Positions 1 to 10,564 of a stretch of DNA of 64,000 nt are shown in pieces (the stretch's first letter is position 1; each line of letters starts with the position of its first letter). The position numbers and the translations under genes are program-made. Under the pieces are notes generated by a model. The model had not been told where the DNA came from, made no database searches, and was given only the letters and a program-made list of their open reading frames with translations. This DNA comes from Schistosoma mansoni (lineage: Eukaryota; Platyhelminthes; Trematoda; Strigeidida; Schistosomatidae). The stretch spans positions 55,859,943 to 55,923,942 of the forward strand of contig NC_031502.1 in the NCBI RefSeq assembly GCF_000237925.1, written 5' to 3'.

Positions 1-152
1 ACGCGATGGCGTTTGAAGCGAATGGTACTTGGTTCGAGTCCCAGAGTGAACATCAACTGTGAGATGCAGGTACATCCAGCTGACGAGTCCCAAATAGGAC
101 GAAACGCGCGTACTGGATTCCACTGTTAGCCACCACCCAACTTTGCTTGCAA
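1..152 (+). mobile_element. Sm-alpha SINE copy, cut by the window edge
   Basis: This is a tRNA-derived retroposon. A box-B-like GGTTCGAGTCCC lies near position 32, and a hammerhead ribozyme module and a TTTGCTT-type end follow. Its 5' part lies outside the window. The same unit recurs near 2475 (-), 47940, 57585, 62480 and 63050. Confidence 0.85.
66..127 (+). ncRNA. Hammerhead ribozyme motif in Sm-alpha
   Basis: Stem I strands GCAGGTACATCCAG and CTGGATTCCACTG can pair around a bulge. The core CTGACGAG, the stem II hairpin GTCCCAAATAGGAC and GAAAC follow in order. Stem III is the tiny palindrome CGCGCG. The cleavage triplet reads GTA rather than the usual GTC, which still fits the NUH rule. 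This arrangement matches the published Schistosoma Sm-alpha hammerhead. Activity is not shown. Confidence 0.8.
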
Positions 153-244
153 CCAGTCAGTTAGTTAGTTATTTTACTGTCAATTTGTTATTGTTAAATT
201 TTTCTGAAATCCTTGACATTCTAAATTTATAATTATTTTATAAT

Positions 245-392
245 TGAATTCATGAGTCAATTGAAAATAGACCACCAAGGAAAACCTGGAAGCACTGGAC
301 GGCCATTTCGTTCCACTGTGGGACTGCTCAGCAGTGCACATCCACGCGCTCGCGCGCGAGACTGATAGGTCCTGGGTTCAAATTAATTAATT
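245..392. mobile_element. H2 SINE, head-to-head chimera
   Basis: The left part (about 245-345) is the hammerhead end of the H2 family on the - strand. It joins directly to a + strand piece of the same family's tRNA-like region (box B near 372). The two halves point in opposite directions, so this is a palindromic junction and not a simple copy. Confidence 0.65.
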
Positions 393-838
393 GGTTAGCT
401 AATTAAGTATTTGACAAAGAATTAAGGTACTTTGAATTAAGCCCTTTTTCTAAAGTAAAGCAAGAATTTCAAAAGTGAACTTTTTTCAAAAATGCTAAAA
501 CTATAGTTCACCTATTGCTTCTTGGCTCATGAATTAATTAAGTATTGATCTTAAAATTAGGAATGTAGTTGATCAATCATTTATGATGTTGACTGAACTA
601 CTGATAAATGTACCTTTCCAGATTACCTATGTGTTATCCTGTAACCCGACTGATTTGTTGGATAGATCAATACTGTCTCAAGTACACATGATCATTGCGC
701 GTTAAAGTTGAGCCGACTATTATTCTTCCGAACAAGGTCACTACCCACATTTCCCTGTATATAGGATAGTCCGGTGACTGGTATCCATAAATAAACTATA
801 AACATTACTATTTACTTTTCTAAAATATTACTTTTAAA
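393..838. other. AT-rich sequence with no recognised feature
   Basis: No exon-like reading frame, repeat family or RNA gene was recognised here. A TATA-like string and a polyadenylation-like AATAAA occur near 770-795 but without a linked gene. Confidence 0.4.
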
Positions 839-852
839 CAGAGTCTTGGTCT

Positions 853-980
853 AAATTCACTTAGTATTACTTGTTTGAATCTTCCCATTGATTTTTAGGA
901 CTGCAACTGGTCAGTCTCTAATTGGCATATGTGCATACTGTGTGTATTGCCTCGATATAGCCTTAATTCACAAGCATTCT
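853..980 (-). repeat. Sm-alpha internal segment
   Basis: The segment from TTCACTTAGTATT to CACAAGCATT matches 21450-21570 closely. It is the reverse complement of the internal part of the Sm-alpha units at 47940 and 57513. No hammerhead end follows this copy. Confidence 0.65.
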
Positions 981-1854
981 CACGACGAACAGCTAAATGA
1001 TTAGATGTTAGGAACATGGGAATAATGAATGTGAATCATAAGACACAACATCAACTTATTTGAATTTATTGCTAAAACTAATCTTATTTCAAAGTGAAAT
1101 AACCTGAAGAACAAATGAAACTGACAGATTATGAGAAACTGCTGCAAAGTCAGTGAAATTTCACTGAACCCTAGTCAGATCATCTGGCAGTTGGGTCACT
1201 AAATATCGAACAGATCATCGATCCCCGTCAAGGTCAAGGACAATCAATGCGCATCAGTTAATCATACGCCATGGACTGGAGCATGCAGCAGTGGTTCTAC
1301 TTTCGCTTGTATCTCCCTTAACTAATATATTCCTGTAATAACGTCCTTTGTGTTGTACAGTCTCTAGAGTATCCACGGTCCCTTGATACGTCGATGGGGC
1401 AATCCACGTAAGGTGCTGACTGGGAGGTGTGACTTCGAAGTTAGCTTATTCGTTACACCGTCGCCGTCTAACTCGAGTAGGTCTCCAATCATTCGACATA
1501 GATCATCAACGTTTATGGTCTACACTGCCTTTATCATCTTGATTTGAAACTATTTAGAAATGTTTCATATTTACTTTCATCAATTTTAACTAATCATAGA
1601 TAATATAAGTTATGCAACAATTGATCATTGGACCTAGATCAATTTCAGTGATAGAGAAATTAATCTCTTTCTCTTTTTGTTTTTTTAATCTTTATATTCG
1701 GATTAACAAAAATGTTGATTGATTTAAGTAAACTATAAAAGTTATCAATCTTTTCTATTAAAAAAATATCAATTCAGTTAGAACCACATGATCTTCACTT
1801 AAACAATGTTAAACTATTTCATATGTGAATAGAAATGAAATACAAGTACAAGTT
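981..1854. other. Unassigned AT-rich sequence
   Basis: No coding or repeat family was recognised. The section at 1370-1520 is less AT-rich than its surroundings and may be an unclassified repeat, but no second copy was found in this window. Confidence 0.35.
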
Positions 1855-2010
1855 GTAGTGTGGTCTACTTATATCCATATAAGTAGTATATAGTGATGGT
1901 CAGACATAGAATGTATTTTGGCAGAAGATCGATAAGGAAAGAACCGAACAGGAACGCAATTGGCATGAAAATGCATGAACAGTGGAATTAGAGAAGATGG
2001 ATTGATATTT
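1855..2010 (+). repeat. Low-copy repeat with ACTTATAT/ATATAAGT palindrome
   Basis: This segment contains a near-perfect palindrome (ACTTATATCCATATAAGT) followed by AGTAGTATAT and an AGAAGATCGATAA string. The same order recurs at 61917-62035. The family was not identified. Confidence 0.55.
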
Positions 2011-2280
2011 ACAGAAGGAACAGTGAATATTGAAACAATTGGTTGTTATTTTGCAAATTAACGGTTTGCTGTATGGTTGTCAGAAGTTAGTGAGATTGTC
2101 CCCACTCATAGTCTTGTTCATTACACTGTTATGTCCCGATAACAATAGTGAATGGTAACTATGGGATCCATGTATGGACCAATATTATGCATATAATTTT
2201 TATCGTATCATCGCTAAATAACTGAACTATTCATATTCATATTCCCCTTATCATGAGCTTTATTTAGAACTATAAACTAT

Positions 2281-2462
2281 CAGTCTATTGGTTAAGTGCT
2301 CTGGCGCGAGACTGGTAGGTCCTGGGTTTGAATCTCGCGAGTGCGGGATCGTGGATGCGCACTGCTGAGGAGTCCCATAATAGGACGAAACGGCCGTCCA
2401 GTGCTTCCAGGTTTTCCATGGTGGTCTAGCTTCCGTTGACTCATGATTTCAACTACGAAAAT
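2281..2462 (+). mobile_element. H2 tRNA-derived SINE with 12-bp target duplication
   Basis: The copy runs from a 5'-truncated tRNA-like part (box B near 2325) through a hammerhead to the GATTTCAACTA tail. ACTATAAACTAT occurs directly on both sides (2269-2280 and 2463-2474), which is a clean target-site duplication from LINE-type retroposition. The length is 182 bp. Confidence 0.85.
2357..2406 (+). ncRNA. Hammerhead ribozyme motif in H2 SINE
   Basis: Stem I GCACTG pairs perfectly with CAGTGC after the cleavage triplet GTC. The core CTGAGGAG, stem II GTCCCATAATAGGAC and GAAAC are all intact. Stem III is the short palindrome CGGCCG. By sequence this is the best-preserved copy of the H2 ribozyme in the window. 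Confidence 0.8.
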
Positions 2463-2474
2463 ACTATAAACTAT

Positions 2475-2653
2475 TGTAAGCAAAGATGGATAGTGGCTAG
2501 CAGTGGAATTCAGGACTCTCGTTTCGTCCTATTTGGGACTCGTCAGATGGATGTACCTGCATCTCAGACTTGTTGATGTTCACTCTGGGACTCGAACCCA
2601 GTACCTTTCGCTTCAAACGCCATCGCGTTATCCACTCGGCCACTGAGTCCTGA
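2475..2653 (-). mobile_element. Sm-alpha SINE
   Basis: Read on the - strand, the copy has box A (GGCCGAGTGGATAACG), box B (GGGTTCGAGTCCC) and then a hammerhead core CTGACGAG with stem II and GAAAC. It abuts the H2 SINE and lies inside the solo LTR. Stem III is no longer palindromic, so the ribozyme is probably weak or dead. Confidence 0.85.
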
Positions 2654-3077
2654 ATACACAATAAAGTATTGTTATACGATTTACACTTCCCGAGTTATAC
2701 CCAGTCTAGTGATTACTGTTCCCCTTATTCACAGCCACGTTTGGCTAACTCTTGTACACATGTTATTTTCTATTTTGTAGTGTGATGTGGTCTGTTTGAT
2801 TGGTCTATAAACTCAGTGTGTTTGAAATATAAGGATTCATACAGCAGAGGCTGTTCTGGACTTAACTGACTGGGCTAGGCAGAAGCAGTACTCAAGACTG
2901 ATCGTACGGTTTCCGTGTGTCACTGTTCGAATCGATAATTCACTGCTCTCTGATTGGCGGACTTATCACGTCATACGTTAACGAGGCATCCACTCAGCCA
3001 TAAGACATAACAAGTACCAAACCAAGGATGGTATTAAAATACCCTAAAAAATAAGATACACTTCAAAAGCAAATTTC

Positions 3078-3300
3078 NNNNNNNNNNNNNNNNNNNNNNN
3101 NNNNNNNNNNNNNNNNNNNNNNNNNNNNNNNNNNNNNNNNNNNNNNNNNNNNNNNNNNNNNNNNNNNNNNNNNNNNNNNNNNNNNNNNNNNNNNNNNNNN
3201 NNNNNNNNNNNNNNNNNNNNNNNNNNNNNNNNNNNNNNNNNNNNNNNNNNNNNNNNNNNNNNNNNNNNNNNNNNNNNNNNNNNNNNNNNNNNNNNNNNNN
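3078..3300. other. Assembly gap (223 N)
   Basis: This is an unresolved run of N. It is followed by a decayed Sm-alpha piece. Confidence 0.99.
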
Positions 3301-3415
3301 ATGAGACAATTTCCGGAGTGAACATCAACTCAGGGATCGAGGTAGATTCACTTTACGAGTCCCGAATCAGACGAAATGCCCATCGTAAATTCGACTGCTA
3401 GCGACATCTCACCTA
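3301..3415 (+). mobile_element. Decayed Sm-alpha fragment
   Basis: GAGTGAACATCAACTC, a degenerate hammerhead core and the ACTGCTAGC end are recognisable in order. Several core bases differ from the other copies. Confidence 0.6.
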
Positions 3416-3509
3416 TTCTATATAAATGAAGCAATTTTAATAATACCTCAAAACCTCAGAGTATTAATCACTTATTAGAAGGGGTTTTGTGAAGATTTTA
3501 GTATTTTTC

Positions 3510-3615
3510 TTAGTTGAAAGCGTGAGTCAATTGAAGCTAGGACGAAACGGCCGTCCAGTGTTTCCAGGTTTTCCATGGTGGTCTAGCTTCAATTGACTGA
3601 CGCTTTCAACTAAGA
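3510..3615. repeat. Palindromic H2 SINE remnant
   Basis: CTTAGTTGAAAGCGTGAG at the left is repeated inverted at the right around a piece of the H2 hammerhead end. The two arms are roughly 30 bp each and form a fold-back. Confidence 0.65.
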
Positions 3616-3820
3616 AAAATATTATTCACTTATTGTATTGGAACAATTAGGAGAAATTGATATTCACACTGTAAGTGGAAATTACATATCCGTAGGTTTT
3701 AACACCAGCGCGTTATCTTCTTTAGCGTAGAATCACTATAGCTGCTAAATTATTCAAAGGATAAAGCATTATTTATTATTATTTTCGAAGGTATGTACTT
3801 TTCTTCCTGTTGATAAATCC
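3604..3820 (+). repeat. 217-bp exact direct repeat, copy 1
   Basis: This segment is identical, as far as can be read, to 5169-5385. It ends exactly at an assembly gap, which points to an unmerged contig overlap at least as strongly as to a real duplication. Confidence 0.9.
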
Positions 3821-4020
3821 NNNNNNNNNNNNNNNNNNNNNNNNNNNNNNNNNNNNNNNNNNNNNNNNNNNNNNNNNNNNNNNNNNNNNNNNNNNNNNNN
3901 NNNNNNNNNNNNNNNNNNNNNNNNNNNNNNNNNNNNNNNNNNNNNNNNNNNNNNNNNNNNNNNNNNNNNNNNNNNNNNNNNNNNNNNNNNNNNNNNNNNN
4001 NNNNNNNNNNNNNNNNNNNN
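3821..4020. other. Assembly gap (200 N)
   Basis: The round length suggests a scaffold gap of unknown true size. Confidence 0.99.
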
Positions 4021-5168
4021 GATGAAGTAAGTCGACAGGGAACTATAAACCTTGGTTCTGTACTCAATGACACTTCAATAATCTTCAGAGCACATTAAGT
4101 GCAAAAAGTTAAATCAATGTTACCGGGTACTAAAATTCTAGACGTTGCCTCTGAGCAGTTAGGGTTGCTATTAATCTTCTGTAAAGCTGAAAGATTAATA
4201 ATAATCGATCACTAATTAGTCTGTTCGGTAGTATTCGATCAAAACCACTCATGAGATAACACAATGGCTTTTACAAGGTAATTGGTTAGAATCAATAATC
4301 AAATATTAAAATGCTCCAAATACGATTTGGAGCATTAATACTAACTTAAATGTGCGTAAATCCAGCTTGCTACCAAATTATCAAGCTCAGCAAGCGTCTA
4401 AATTCTCACAAAATATATCAAAAATGGGTAAAAAGCAAAACGTTCCGAGCAAAAAGGTTTTTTTGTATTTCGATTTACTTACAATTCCATACTATATGGA
4501 AAATGAACTGTTTTAATTGAGTAATACGTACAATAATAATATCCTTGGCAGTTATTGGAGATTCTATGGCAAAATCATAACTGTAAACACACAATGATTG
4601 TTGATAATGGCAATAACAAAGAATGAAAAAGCAGCTATGTTAGCCTTCACGTAGTAGGTGTTTAGGTTGATTAAAAAGCAGTTACTGTAAAGTTAGGTGT
4701 GAGTACCACTGCTCTGCAAAGGGCAGAACTTTGGCTACTCATCCTAGGTGTCTGAAGAGATGAGATATTAACCTACCTAGTTTCTCAAATAGACCCTATG
4801 ATCTAACTGTCCCTATTTGACTGTACTTGTTTGTGCACTGATATGTGAAACTGTCTTCTTGAATGTGTGCATTTATCTCGCAAATTACAATTGAGTTGAA
4901 ATTGTTTCAATCAGATTCACGTTTTTCATGTATGAAGTTCACCTTCAAACGTGGTGTTCACGTGATTGTCTTATGGAGTTAACAAACAGTGGGACCACGG
5001 ATATATTGTATGGATTAGAAGACATAACGTACAGTTCCATTTGTATACTCTGTATTGAATCTTCAACTTACGGTTCTTAAAGTGGTTTCTTATGTTTATG
5101 ATCTTAAACAGGATTTGCGGTGGCAACTTGGAAAATTCGCCTGTTCATACCTTCTTTTCGAATAAACA
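4021..5168. other. Unassigned sequence with one short hairpin
   Basis: No gene or repeat family was recognised. The only structural feature is a perfect 12-bp inverted repeat at 4310-4336. Confidence 0.4.
4310..4336. repeat. Perfect 12-bp hairpin
   Basis: AATGCTCCAAAT and ATTTGGAGCATT flank a 3-base spacer. No U-run or gene end lies beside it. The motif AAAATGCTCC recurs near 41504 without the second arm. Confidence 0.7.
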
Positions 5169-5385
5169 TTTCAACTAAGAAAAATATTATTCACTTATTG
5201 TATTGGAACAATTAGGAGAAATTGATATTCACACTGTAAGTGGAAATTACATATCCGTAGGTTTTAACACCAGCGCGTTATCTTCTTTAGCGTAGAATCA
5301 CTATAGCTGCTAAATTATTCAAAGGATAAAGCATTATTTATTATTATTTTCGAAGGTATGTACTTTTCTTCCTGTTGATAAATCC
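5169..5385 (+). repeat. 217-bp exact direct repeat, copy 2
   Basis: This is the second copy of 3604-3820, offset by 1565 bases. Here the sequence continues into an H2 SINE where copy 1 runs into the gap. Confidence 0.9.
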
Positions 5386-5399
5386 TGAATTATAATAGT

Positions 5400-5592
5400 T
5401 GAATTCATGAGTCGATGTAAGCTAGACTACGATTGAAAATCTGGAAGCACTTGATGGCCGTTTTGTCCTAGTATGTGACTCCTCAGCAGTGAGCGTTCAC
5501 GATCCCACACACAGGATTTGAAACCAGAACCTTTGATCTCGAGTGCTAACGCTTAACCTCTAGATCACTGAGCCGGCATCCAACGGTATTAA
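5400..5592 (-). mobile_element. H2 SINE, decayed
   Basis: On the - strand it shows GCCGGCTCAGTGATC with a tRNA-like box A, a degraded box B, the hammerhead region and the GACTCATGAATTC tail. The hammerhead core has several substitutions. Confidence 0.75.
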
Positions 5593-6076
5593 TCCTGAAT
5601 TAAGCTAAATGTGTGTTCTGCACTTTGTTTTCCTTTATTTTTTAGGTCTTATATCATCCATATGTACGTTAATTTTTTTAAATAATCAAGTCCTCAGCCC
5701 ACATAAATCTATTAAATGAAAAAACTGTTGTAAGACAATACAACTCCAACAAGGTTTATGTATGTATATAGTTGACTAGATAGATAGATAGATACATTAA
5801 CCCATACCAATAAGAAGATCGAAATTGTTTTCTGCCTAAAGAAAATATTTTCTTCTCTATTTTTTCTTCACTTCTTTTTCTCTAAGGTAACTGGTTACCA
5901 TGGTAACTTGGCTCCAAAATATATGCACTCTCTCTTTTTTTCTTCCAAATGAAAATTGTTTACACTGAAGTATAGGGTAAGACAGTGATTAAATGACTTC
6001 ATTATTTTTATTGATGTTATTAGTATTTTCGAAATTATCGAATATTATATAATGTAATCCTAGAAGTTTGTCCGAA
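5593..6076. other. AT-rich sequence with (TAGA)n
   Basis: A short TAGA microsatellite lies near 5776-5793. Nothing else was recognised. Confidence 0.4.
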
Positions 6077-6180
6077 GTTTGTGCTGATGATGTCGTTCAG
6101 AAGGACGATGAAAGCTCCACGACCAAACGATCCAGCTTAGAGAACAAACTTACATCAAAATATAATCCTATTGATGGGAT
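6077..6180 (+). repeat. Penelope-associated repeat module with hammerhead-like core
   Basis: GTTTGTGCTGATGATG is followed by a TCGTTC/GGACGA hairpin, GATGAAAGC and a CAAAC that could pair with GTTTG. The same module occurs at 42380-42480 (-), joined to Penelope reverse transcriptase, and in degraded form near 63645. As a hammerhead it lacks the U of the cleavage triplet. Confidence 0.55.
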
Positions 6181-6280
6181 TCTAGAATAATTTATTCCTG
6201 TTATTTAAAATTACCTGTGTGGAAGAAACAACACCTACATGAAGTAATTTTATGAATCATGAAAATATATACTATTTACT

Positions 6281-7038
6281 TACGCCTGTTACTCCCAATG
6301 GAGCATAGGCCGACGACCAGAATTCTCTAACCCACTCTATCCTGGGCAGCTGGGTGATTTCCTCATTTTGTTTCCTATTCACTTACAACACTTCCTGATT
6401 TCTTCCTCCACTGAAATCTGGTTTGCTCCCTCCCACGGTAGGTTGTTGCTGATAGTGTCTAGTCAACGGATCCGAAGTATTTAGCGTAGACGATTGTTAA
6501 TGAACACTTGTATCTTGTGGATGATGGTTTTTGTAGTTCTCCAAGTTTCCGACCCATACAGTAGAACTGTCTTGATATTTATATTGAAAATTCTGATCTT
6601 GGTGTTGGTTGATAGTTGTTTTGAGTTCCAGATATTCTTCAATTTTAGACATACTGCTCTTGTTTTGACGATCCACGTCTTCATATCTGCATTGGATCCA
6701 CCGTATTTATCAATGATGCTGCCCAGATATGTAAAGGTTTTCACATCCTCCAAAGCTTCTCCGTCAGGTATAATTCGATTGTTGCATGCTGTGCTGTATC
6801 GGAGAATCTTGCTTTTCTCTTTGTGTATGTCGAGACCTACTGCTGCTGAGTTTGCTGCTACACTGGCCGTCTTCTCCTGCATTTGTTGTTGCGTGTGTGA
6901 TAGAAGAGCCAGATCATCTGCAAAGTCCTGCATCCTAGTGATCTTTAAACTAGTTATCTCTTTCGATAACATCACTTGATTGAGTAATTTTTTACAGGGA
7001 GGATTATTTGAAGCTTGTTTTTGTAATATAAGCAACAT
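6281..7038 (-). mobile_element. RTE-type LINE, 5'-truncated and internally shortened
   Basis: The - strand encodes the C-terminal half of an RTE (SR2-like) reverse transcriptase. FADDLALL (catalytic box) lies near the upstream end, followed by FTYLGSIID and LYGSETW. The frame is open for about 185 codons. The conserved LINE end with CCTATGCTCCATTGGGAG then follows toward 6281. The link between the two parts is degraded. The same family occurs at 29885-31140 (+), 43395-43610 (-), 47474-47745 (-), 60349-60505 (-) and 63890-64000 (+). Confidence 0.85.
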
Positions 7039-7267
7039 GGTAAAACAGAAATGATCTTTGGTTTAAAATTATAAATTGATCGACACCTTTGATTGAGTAT
7101 ATTCAGCTGGCTAGAAGCTGATTAAGCCGAGAATTTATACGCATCTCGTTGGGGAATTTATTATTATTACAGCTAACTAATCGAGTTGCTTATTATATTT
7201 TCACTAGCTTCTTTTATTATGTAAAGATTGAATGAAATTAAAAGAATGAGACTGAACGAAAAACAAC

Positions 7268-7424
7268 ACTTATTTTTATTTTATTTTATTTAAACACATA
7301 GACATTGGTATAAGGAGGCACGAAACAGATATGTGGCACATAAATCATTCGGTTTGTGTGAGGGTTGGGATACTACTCAAACGCTCGAAACGAAGTAGGT
7401 GGTTTTCTTAGGGTGCCACTATAA
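7268..7424 (-). repeat. R3 retroposon, 3' fragment
   Basis: This is the 3' end of the ~510-bp R3 family, read on the - strand and ending in a (TTTTA/TTTA)n tail. It abuts the left edge of Gypsy copy A. Confidence 0.75.
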
Positions 7425-9684
7425 CTCCAACTTTATTTCGACCAATGCCTTTCTGGCCAGACAACATCTAAGCCTGCTTCTGCTACGCAGAGGCAGATTT
7501 CTACGAGCACGGCGTGAACGATACACGTGCACAATTCCTCGCAGTAGTAAAGGCACTACCGCACGAATTCAGCAGGTACGTCACACCTAGTATGTTTACT
7601 AGTGATGTTCCGGAACCCTATGAAACACTTAAACGATCTATTCTTAAACGCTGAGATCTAACCGATCGACAAAGTTTAGACCAACTCCTTAATAGTATCG
7701 ACCTGCAAAACGGTTCTGCGACAGATATGTTGCTAAGAATGAAAGAGGTGATTGGCCAAAGAACTTTAGATGATGTCCTATTCAAACAGCTTTTCTTATC
7801 CAAACTTCCTCAACAGGTGCAAGCTGTGCTGGTCTCGTTTCAAAACAACGCCGTAGACGAGCTGGCTGTATCTGCCATCCGCATCCCAGAAATCACAAAA
7901 TCTTGTAATGCCACGGTTTTTTCAGTCAAAGAAAAGCCTCAAACGACCCAGAATTACATTACGGAATTATGTCATACACTTACACATTATCTTAGATTTC
8001 GTAATGACCGTAAGCGGTCAAAAACCCCACGAAGAAGCACTTCACGTAGGTGATCTGTCTCTAGAAAACGAGAAACGGATAACCCCGGATGGTGCTGGTA
8101 TCATAACCAGTATGGAAAGTCTTCCAGAAATTGCTGAAAACTCTGCAATTACCCGAACTTAAAATCGAATGACACGAAAGCAATAGGGGAAACTTCCAAG
8201 CCGGTACGCGTTGACGGCGAACAGAGCCGTCTTTTATACGTCATAGATATGGTCGCGAAAGTTCTCTATCTTGTCGACACTGGCGCAGAAGTTAGCATGT
8301 TTCCTGCAAATTATAATCACCAACTTCACGAACCGGTTTTAAACCCACAGGCGGCAAACGAAAGCCAATCGCCACATATGGTAAAAGGTACGTCTATCAA
8401 AACGTGGGCTTACTCAAACCCATTCACTGGATCTTCGTTGTTGCAGATGTTTCTATGCCAATCATTGGTATACATCTTCTACAACGCCATAATCTACTCA
8501 TCGAGATGACTGCTTGATAGCAAGTCCGGACAGAGAATCACATCTCCAGCATCTGGATATTCTGTTCGATCAACTGAAAAAGTATGGCATTACTGTAAAC
8601 ATTCAGATAAGCCAAATCGGAACAGACTCCTTAGATTTCCTAGGACACACTATTGATGCTCAAGGCATTTGAGCTCTGGGAAGCAAAGTGGCGGCTATTC
8701 TGGATTACCCGGAACCGGCCACTATTAGGCAATTGCGCAAATTTAACGGTCTTGTAAGTTTATATGGACGGTTCATATCAAAATGCTCATCCCTTGTGAA
8801 ACCGCTAACCGATCAACTCCATGGAAATGCGAAATCCATTAATCTGGTCGACACCACGCGAAAAGCATTCTCCACAATTAAGGAACTTATCGCAAAGGCA
8901 ACTATACTTGTATATCAGGACACTCAAGCGCCCATTAGTATTGCAGTAGACGCATCCGACTCAGCGATCGGAGGAGTCTTACAACAATGGGTTAACCACT
9001 CTTGGCAACCTTTGACATTTTTCTCGAGACGGTTGCTAGACACTGAATCGATGTACGGCACTTTCGGTAGGGAACTCCTAGCTATGTATTGTGTTGTACG
9101 ACATTTTGAACACTCTATCGAAGGCCGAGAATTCACTCTTTTTACTGATCATAAACCCATTACTTTCTGTTCAAGCTCATCTTCAGACTTCGTGAGTCTC
9201 AACAAATGGACTACATTTCTCAGTTTACTTCAGATATACAACACATTTCTGCAGAAAAAAAGTAGTTGCAGACGCCTTGTATCGCATAAGTTCCTTGAAC
9301 AGTTTCCAGGGAATAGACCTTCTTAAACTCCTTCAGTTTCAAAAAGAAGACATTGATCTTCAGCACGAGTTATTCTCAACAACCCTTAGACTGCGTATTA
9401 AACAGATGGGAACAGGTAAGAAAGCATTATTATGTGACACAACTACAGGTAGGGGTCGCCCAATCGTGCAGAAACATTATCGACGCAACATCTTCAATAC
9501 GTTGCACAAACTTTCTCATCCAGGTGTTCGTGCATCCATCAAGCTTATAGCAGAACTGTTTTGCTGGTCTGGTATGAATAAAGACGTGAGAGAATGGGCA
9601 CGCTCTTGTGTAAGCTGCCAGAAATCTAAGGTAATTAGACACAACAAATGTCCCTTAGGCTCTTTCAAAACTCCTGATGCTCGT

Positions 9685-9686
<2 letters not shown>
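7425..9686 (+). mobile_element. Gypsy copy A (CsRn1/Boudicca-like), left part
   Basis: This is an LTR retrotransposon fossil. In order it shows gag-like sequence (about 7480-8160), an aspartic protease (VDTGAE near 8272), the late reverse transcriptase and RNase H (VDASDSAIGGVLQQ near 8946) and the HHCC start of integrase (about 9480-9650). It is broken, with several breaks. The integrase is interrupted by LINE sequence at 9687, and the element resumes at 19297. It has no 5' LTR here. It is the oldest layer of the nest. Confidence 0.85.
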
Positions 9687-9727
<41 letters not shown>

Positions 9728-9926
9728 TAATAATAATTTATTCTCAAATAACAGATTGTTACATGAGGCATGCCGGTTTACAGGCAAGATCAAATTGTTA
9801 CAGAAGTTACAATTTTCACTGTTGAAAATTACTCAGCTGGGTTGATATTTCATAAGATATGAATGTAAATGGATTTCTTAAGAAACATATCAATATCACA
9901 CTTGGCGCACTTTATGGAGGTAGCGT
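9687..9926 (-). mobile_element. 3' end of a CR1-type LINE with (ATT)n tail
   Basis: On the - strand this is the last stretch of a LINE frame followed by a 3' UTR and an ATT microsatellite tail (about 9687-9736). The tail marks the insertion point inside Gypsy copy A. It probably belongs to the LINE at 15614-16970, but coding sequence is missing between the two flanks of Gypsy B. Confidence 0.65.
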
Positions 9927-10465
9927 TGTGGAGATAGGACCATAAAACCTATTTTGTAAATAATTTTTCATAGTTTACGCATGTATTTTCATATTCTGTA
10001 CATTTAGCATTAAACAATTGTACTTGTTGTTTAAGTGTATTACTTTGAACACTTGTAACTTGACTTCCTTCCGTTTTGAGTACAACATATCGTGGCACTG
10101 TTACTGCTCCTCAATAAATACACTCTAATTCTAATCTGCATCGTTCTGCCATGTCTGCTAATATGTTAAATGAAATATTAATTGCATACCATCTCCATTT
10201 ATAGACAATCGTGACATTCTTATTGAATTCTACGCTTGGTAAACCTATTGGATCTATATCGTCCATATTGGGATTACTAATCTTTTATAATTGTGGATTA
10301 TTTAGACCAAACTCAACTGAACACGCAATAGCCTGAAGAATTAAGTAACGTCCCTTATTTTTTTATCTGTGTGTAATTAACTTATTAACTGTTAATTGTT
10401 ATATAAACTTTAGACGTAATATTTTTGTTGCTAATTTTTGTTATCATACGTTTTGGTCCACCACA
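9927..10465 (+). repeat. 5' LTR of Gypsy B
   Basis: It starts TGTGGAGATAGG and ends GGTCCACCACA. TGTGG and CCACA form the short inverted ends usual for LTRs. The AATAAA at 10114-10119 is a candidate polyadenylation signal. Confidence 0.92.
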
Positions 10466-10564
10466 ATTATTTGGTGAGCCCAGTATTTTATTATCTCGCA
10501 ATTATCCCATTGTTATATTGTTTATTCGCTCATTGTACGACCCTCTAGCTGATTCTTCAACTTA

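Larger units (their letters stand above)
2127..3012 (+). mobile_element. Solo LTR of an LTR retrotransposon, split by two SINEs
   Basis: It begins TGTTATGTCC and ends CATAACA, and matches the LTR at 55128-55626 over both flanks of the SINE insertions. No internal region lies next to it, so it is a solo LTR or an LTR fragment. An H2 SINE and an Sm-alpha SINE sit side by side inside it (2281-2653). The LTR is therefore older than both. Confidence 0.7.

Noticed and set aside
1-60. tRNA gene
   Set aside because: Boxes A and B are present here and in other SINE copies, but no acceptor stem or cloverleaf closes. These are tRNA-derived SINE heads.
6494-6979. Long + strand frame opposite the RTE LINE
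   Set aside because: It is the antisense shadow of the reverse transcriptase frame on the - strand and has no domain of its own.
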